Assembly: GCA_016195825.1 (NCBI GenBank)
Contig: JACPYV010000104.1
Location: 1 to 64,000 of the forward strand
Source: Burkholderiales bacterium
GTDB taxonomy: Bacteria; Pseudomonadota; Gammaproteobacteria; Burkholderiales; Burkholderiaceae_C
DNA length: 64,000 bases
Direction of reading: 5' to 3'
The position numbers were made by a program, and so were the translations under genes. The notes under the pieces are model-generated. The model did no database searches and was not told where the DNA came from. It saw nothing but the letters and a program-made list of their open reading frames with translations. Of the stretch, positions 61,258-64,000 are shown in pieces. Position 1 is the first letter of the stretch; the number at the start of each line of letters is the position of its first letter.

Positions 61258-62838
61258 ATGTTGACACAAGGCCAGTCGCTTTCGCACGTCCCAGCAGGCG
61301 ACGCGCGCCCACAGGCGCTGGTCATCGGCAGCGGCTTTGGTGGCCTGGCCGCGGCAGTGCGCCTCGGTGCCCGGGGCTACCGGGTGACGGTGCTGGAGAA
61401 GCTGGACGCCCCCGGCGGCCGCGCGTACGTGCACCGGCAGGACGGCTTCACCTTCGACGCCGGCCCCACGGTCATTACCGCGCCCTTCCTGTTCGAGGAG
61501 CTGTGGGCGCTGTGCGGCCGCCAGCTGAGTGATGACGTGGACCTGCGCCCGGTAGCGCCGTTCTACCGCGTGCGCTTCGACGACGGCACGGTGTTCGACT
61601 ACAGCGGCGACGCCGAGGCCATGCGTGCCGAAGTCGCCAAGCTCGCCCCCGGCGATGTGGCCGGCTACGAGCGCTTCCTGGCCGCCAGCGAGGCGATCTA
61701 CAAGGTCGGCTTCGAGCAACTGGGCCATGTGTCCTTCGAGCGCTGGACCGACATGGCCAAGGTGCTGCCCGACCTGCTGAAGCTGGAGGGCTACCGCACG
61801 GTCTACGGCCTGGCGTGCAAGCATGTGAAGGACGAGAAGCTGCGCGTGGTGCTGACCTTCCAGTCGCTGCTGGTGGGCGGCAACCCGTTTTCCACCACCT
61901 CGGTCTACTGCCTGATCGCCTTCCTGGAACGGCGCTTCGGCGTGCACTTCGCGATGGGCGGCACCGGCGCGCTGGTGCGCGGGCTGGTAGGGCTGATCGA
62001 GGGGCAGGGCGGTCGCGTGCTGTGCGGCCAGGGCGTCGAGGAGATCGTCGTCGAGAACGGCGCGGCCTGCGGCGTGCGCCTGCAGACCGGCCAGCGGCTG
62101 GACGCCGATGTGGTGGTCTCCAACGCTGACTCCGCCTGGACCTACAAGCACCTGCTGGCGGCCCGCTACCGCCGCCGCTGGACCGACAAGCGCATCGCCA
62201 AGGCGCGCTACTCGATGAGCCTGTTCGTCTGGTACTTCGGCACCCGGCGCCAGTACCCCGACGTGGCCCACCACACCATCTCGCTGGGCCCGCGCTACGA
62301 GGGCCTGCTGGACGACATCTTCACGAAGAAGCACCTGGCCAACGACTTCAGCCTCTACCTGCATCGCCCCACGGCGACGGACCCCAGCCTGGCCCCGCCC
62401 GGCTGCGACGCCTTCTACGTGCTGGCCCCGGTGCCTCACCTGGACGCCGGCGTGGACTGGCGCGAGCGCGCCGAGCCCTACCGGGCGGCGATCGCCAGGC
62501 GTCTGTCTGAGACGCTGCTGCCGGGACTGGAGCAGGAGGTCATCAGCTCGCTGATGCTGACGCCGCAGGACTTCCAGGACCGGCTCAGCAGCTACAAGGG
62601 CGCCGCCTTCGCGCTGGAGCCGGTGCTGACGCAGAGCGCCTGGTTCCGCCCGCACAACCGCAGCGAGGAGGTGGAGCGCCTCTACCTCGTCGGCGCGGGC
62701 ACCCACCCCGGCGCCGGCCTGCCGGGCGTGCTGTCGTCTGCCCGCGTGCTGGATGCCATCGTGCCGCATGCCCGTGATTTGCCCCGTCCCCACCAATTTC
62801 TGGCCGATGAAGGGTTTGCCCATGTCCGACCTGCATGA
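61258..62838 (+). CDS. crtI: phytoene desaturase
   Basis: FAD-dependent desaturase of 526 residues that converts phytoene to neurosporene or lycopene. It has the dinucleotide motif LVIGSGFGGLAAAVRLGARG (about 21-40), GGRAYVHRQDGFTFDAGPTV and the family C-terminal signature VGAGTHPGAGLPGVLSSA. The ATG at 61258 lies just after the PpsR site; an upstream start would begin inside that site. It overlaps crtB by 17 nt. Confidence 0.97.
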   Translation: MLTQGQSLSHVPAGDARPQALVIGSGFGGLAAAVRLGARGYRVTVLEKLDAPGGRAYVHRQDGFTFDAGPTVITAPFLFEELWALCGRQLSDDVDLRPVAPFYRVRFDDGTVFDYSGDAEAMRAEVAKLAPGDVAGYERFLAASEAIYKVGFEQLGHVSFERWTDMAKVLPDLLKLEGYRTVYGLACKHVKDEKLRVVLTFQSLLVGGNPFSTTSVYCLIAFLERRFGVHFAMGGTGALVRGLVGLIEGQGGRVLCGQGVEEIVVENGAACGVRLQTGQRLDADVVVSNADSAWTYKHLLAARYRRRWTDKRIAKARYSMSLFVWYFGTRRQYPDVAHHTISLGPRYEGLLDDIFTKKHLANDFSLYLHRPTATDPSLAPPGCDAFYVLAPVPHLDAGVDWRERAEPYRAAIARRLSETLLPGLEQEVISSLMLTPQDFQDRLSSYKGAAFALEPVLTQSAWFRPHNRSEEVERLYLVGAGTHPGAGLPGVLSSARVLDAIVPHARDLPRPHQFLADEGFAHVRPA

Positions 62839-63865
62839 CGCCGCGCGCCCGCCGCTACTGGCTGCCGACCTGGCCGCCTGTCGCGAGAGCCTGGCCAGCA
62901 ACTCCAAGACCTTCCACGCCGCCTCGCTTCTGCTGCCGCCCGGCGTGCGCGCGCCGGCCACGGTGCTGTACGGCTTCTGCCGTCTGGCTGACGACACGGT
63001 GGACGTGGGCGGTGGCCGGCGCCTGGCCATCAGCCAGTTGCGCCGCCGCCTGGACCGTGTCTTCGAGGGCCGGCCCCAACCCGTGGCCGCCGACCGCGCG
63101 CTGGCGGCCGTCGTGGCGCAGTACGCCATCCCGCGGGCGCTGCTGGACCTGCTGATGGAGGGCCTGTCCTGGGATGTGGACGGGCGCACCTACGAAACGC
63201 TGGACGATTTGCAGGACTACGCCGCCCGCGTGGCCGGCACCGTGGGCGCCATGATGAGCCTGCTGATGGGCGTGCGCTCGCCCGATGCGCTGGCGCGCGC
63301 CTGCGACCTGGGCGTGGCCATGCAGCTGTCCAACATCGCCCGCGACGTGGGCGAGGACGCCGGCATGGGCCGCCTCTACCTGCCGCGCCAGTGGCTGCGC
63401 GAGGCGGGCCTGGACCCCGTCGACTGGCTGGCTGCGCCGCGCTTCGAGCCTGCGCTGGCGGCCGTGGTGCAGCGCTTGCTGGACGCAGCCGACACGCTGT
63501 ACGTGCGGGCTGCGGCTGGTGTCGCCAGTCTGCCGCTGGCCTGTCGGCCCGGCATCAACGCGGCCCGCCTGATGTACGCCGCGTTGGGCCATGAGGTTGC
63601 GCGGGCTGGCTGCGACTCGGTCAGCCGCCGGGCCGTCGTGCCGCGCCGGCGCAAGCAGCGCCTGCTGCTGCAGGCCGCCGTGAGCCTGTGGCCGGCACGC
63701 AGCCGCCTGCAGGAGCCACCGCTGCCTGCCAACCGGCCGCTGCTGGCGGCCGTGGCCGCCACGCCGGCACCGCAGCCGGTGCGCAAGGTTGATTTCGTCA
63801 TCGACCTGTTCGAGCGGCTGGAGCGGCAGGACCGCGGCGCTTCCTTCGGCCGGAGCGTTGCGTGA
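62822..63865 (+). CDS. crtB: phytoene synthase
   Basis: Prenyl-condensing enzyme of 347 residues joining two geranylgeranyl diphosphates to phytoene. It has the first Asp-rich motif DDTVD (57-61, RLADDTVDVGGG), the second in NIARDVGEDAGMGR (about 171-184) and the early LASNSKTFHAASLLLPP block. It starts inside the end of crtI, and its stop overlaps the hemA GTG (GTGA), so crtI-crtB-hemA form one operon. Confidence 0.96.
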   Translation: MSDLHDAARPPLLAADLAACRESLASNSKTFHAASLLLPPGVRAPATVLYGFCRLADDTVDVGGGRRLAISQLRRRLDRVFEGRPQPVAADRALAAVVAQYAIPRALLDLLMEGLSWDVDGRTYETLDDLQDYAARVAGTVGAMMSLLMGVRSPDALARACDLGVAMQLSNIARDVGEDAGMGRLYLPRQWLREAGLDPVDWLAAPRFEPALAAVVQRLLDAADTLYVRAAAGVASLPLACRPGINAARLMYAALGHEVARAGCDSVSRRAVVPRRRKQRLLLQAAVSLWPARSRLQEPPLPANRPLLAAVAATPAPQPVRKVDFVIDLFERLERQDRGASFGRSVA

Positions 63866-64000
63866 GTGTCCTGGCGCTGGGGCTGAACCACGGCAGCGCG
63901 CCGCTGGACCTGCGCGGGCGCTTCGCCATCCCGCTGGAGGCGCTGGGACGCAGCGTGCAAGGCCTGCGCAGCCATCTGGCGCGCGTGCAGCCCGAGGTGG
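63862..64000 (+). CDS. hemA: glutamyl-tRNA reductase, start only
   Basis: The first 46 residues of an open frame running off the window. MSVLALGLNHGSAPLDLRGR is the N-terminal signature of glutamyl-tRNA reductase (xxGLNHxTAPxxLRER). Glu-tRNA reductase begins 5-aminolevulinate synthesis, the first step towards haem and bacteriochlorophyll. Its stop-start overlap with crtB links precursor supply to carotenoid synthesis. The usual HxT reads HGS here, and the nucleophilic Cys lies downstream of the window edge. Confidence 0.9.
   Translation, partial: MSVLALGLNHGSAPLDLRGRFAIPLEALGRSVQGLRSHLARVQPEV

Noticed and set aside
61234-63189. A 651-codon open frame antisense to crtI and crtB
   Set aside because: It is fully covered by two clear carotenoid genes on the other strand and has the low-complexity composition of a high-GC shadow frame.

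Overview
The window comes from a high-GC betaproteobacterium, most likely a Burkholderiales phototroph of the Rubrivivax/Roseateles/Pelomonas type. The evidence is a photosynthesis gene cluster (PGC) in a purple-bacterial arrangement with an aerobic-type cyclase (acsF), a HiPIP electron carrier, a ppaA/ppsR regulatory pair, and betaproteobacterial-style hemC-hemD-hemX-hemY genes near ppc. The genus is inferred from gene content and order, not from a marker gene.

Left part (1-9.3 kb): the C-terminal part of a LytS/AlgZ-type histidine kinase carrying an in-frame stop codon at the conserved Glu of its N-box, followed by its LytTR response regulator. Next come an unknown anchored protein, an alpha/beta hydrolase, a glycine-zipper envelope protein, a secreted DNRLRE/collagen-repeat protein, a PEP-CTERM-like protein and phosphoenolpyruvate carboxylase.

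Accessory block (9.4-22.2 kb): a MauG/cytochrome c peroxidase-like di-heme lipoprotein, divergent from an OmpR-type two-component system with a 12-bp palindrome between them. A TonB-dependent receptor follows, with LacI-type palindromes upstream and a strong terminator downstream. A tight four-gene operon then encodes a flavin-dependent halogenase, a SapC-like protein, a JmjC/cupin-like protein and a second halogenase fused to a DUF6445/2OG-oxygenase-like domain. hemC begins 22 nt after this operon.

Tetrapyrrole and photosynthesis part (22.2-64 kb): hemC-hemD-hemX-hemY, a tRNA-Arg(ACG), then a long minus-strand superoperon (transcribed bchF-N-B-H-L-M-lhaA-puhA-puhB-puhC-acsF-puhE). Divergent from it is a plus-strand series: ppaA/aerR, ppsR, bchG, a pucC-family gene, bchP, a small membrane protein, HiPIP, a DUF3422 gene, bchI and bchD. 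Together these convert protoporphyrin through Mg-chelation (bchH/I/D), methylation (bchM), oxidative cyclisation (acsF), protochlorophyllide reduction (bchL/N/B), vinyl hydration (bchF), prenylation (bchG) and phytyl reduction (bchP). They also assemble reaction centre and light-harvesting complexes (puh genes, lhaA, pucC-like). PpsR-type TGT-N12-ACA sites lie upstream of bchF, bchG and bchO/crtI.

Inserted segment (51.9-60.3 kb): between bchD and bchO lie about 8.4 kb of non-photosynthetic genes. They encode a 1,196-residue Kelch/galactose-oxidase-like protein, a polysaccharide deacetylase, a remnant of the dnaE2 C-terminus, several small hypothetical proteins and a macrodomain protein. The PGC then resumes with bchO (minus strand), crtI, crtB and the start of hemA, which runs off the window.
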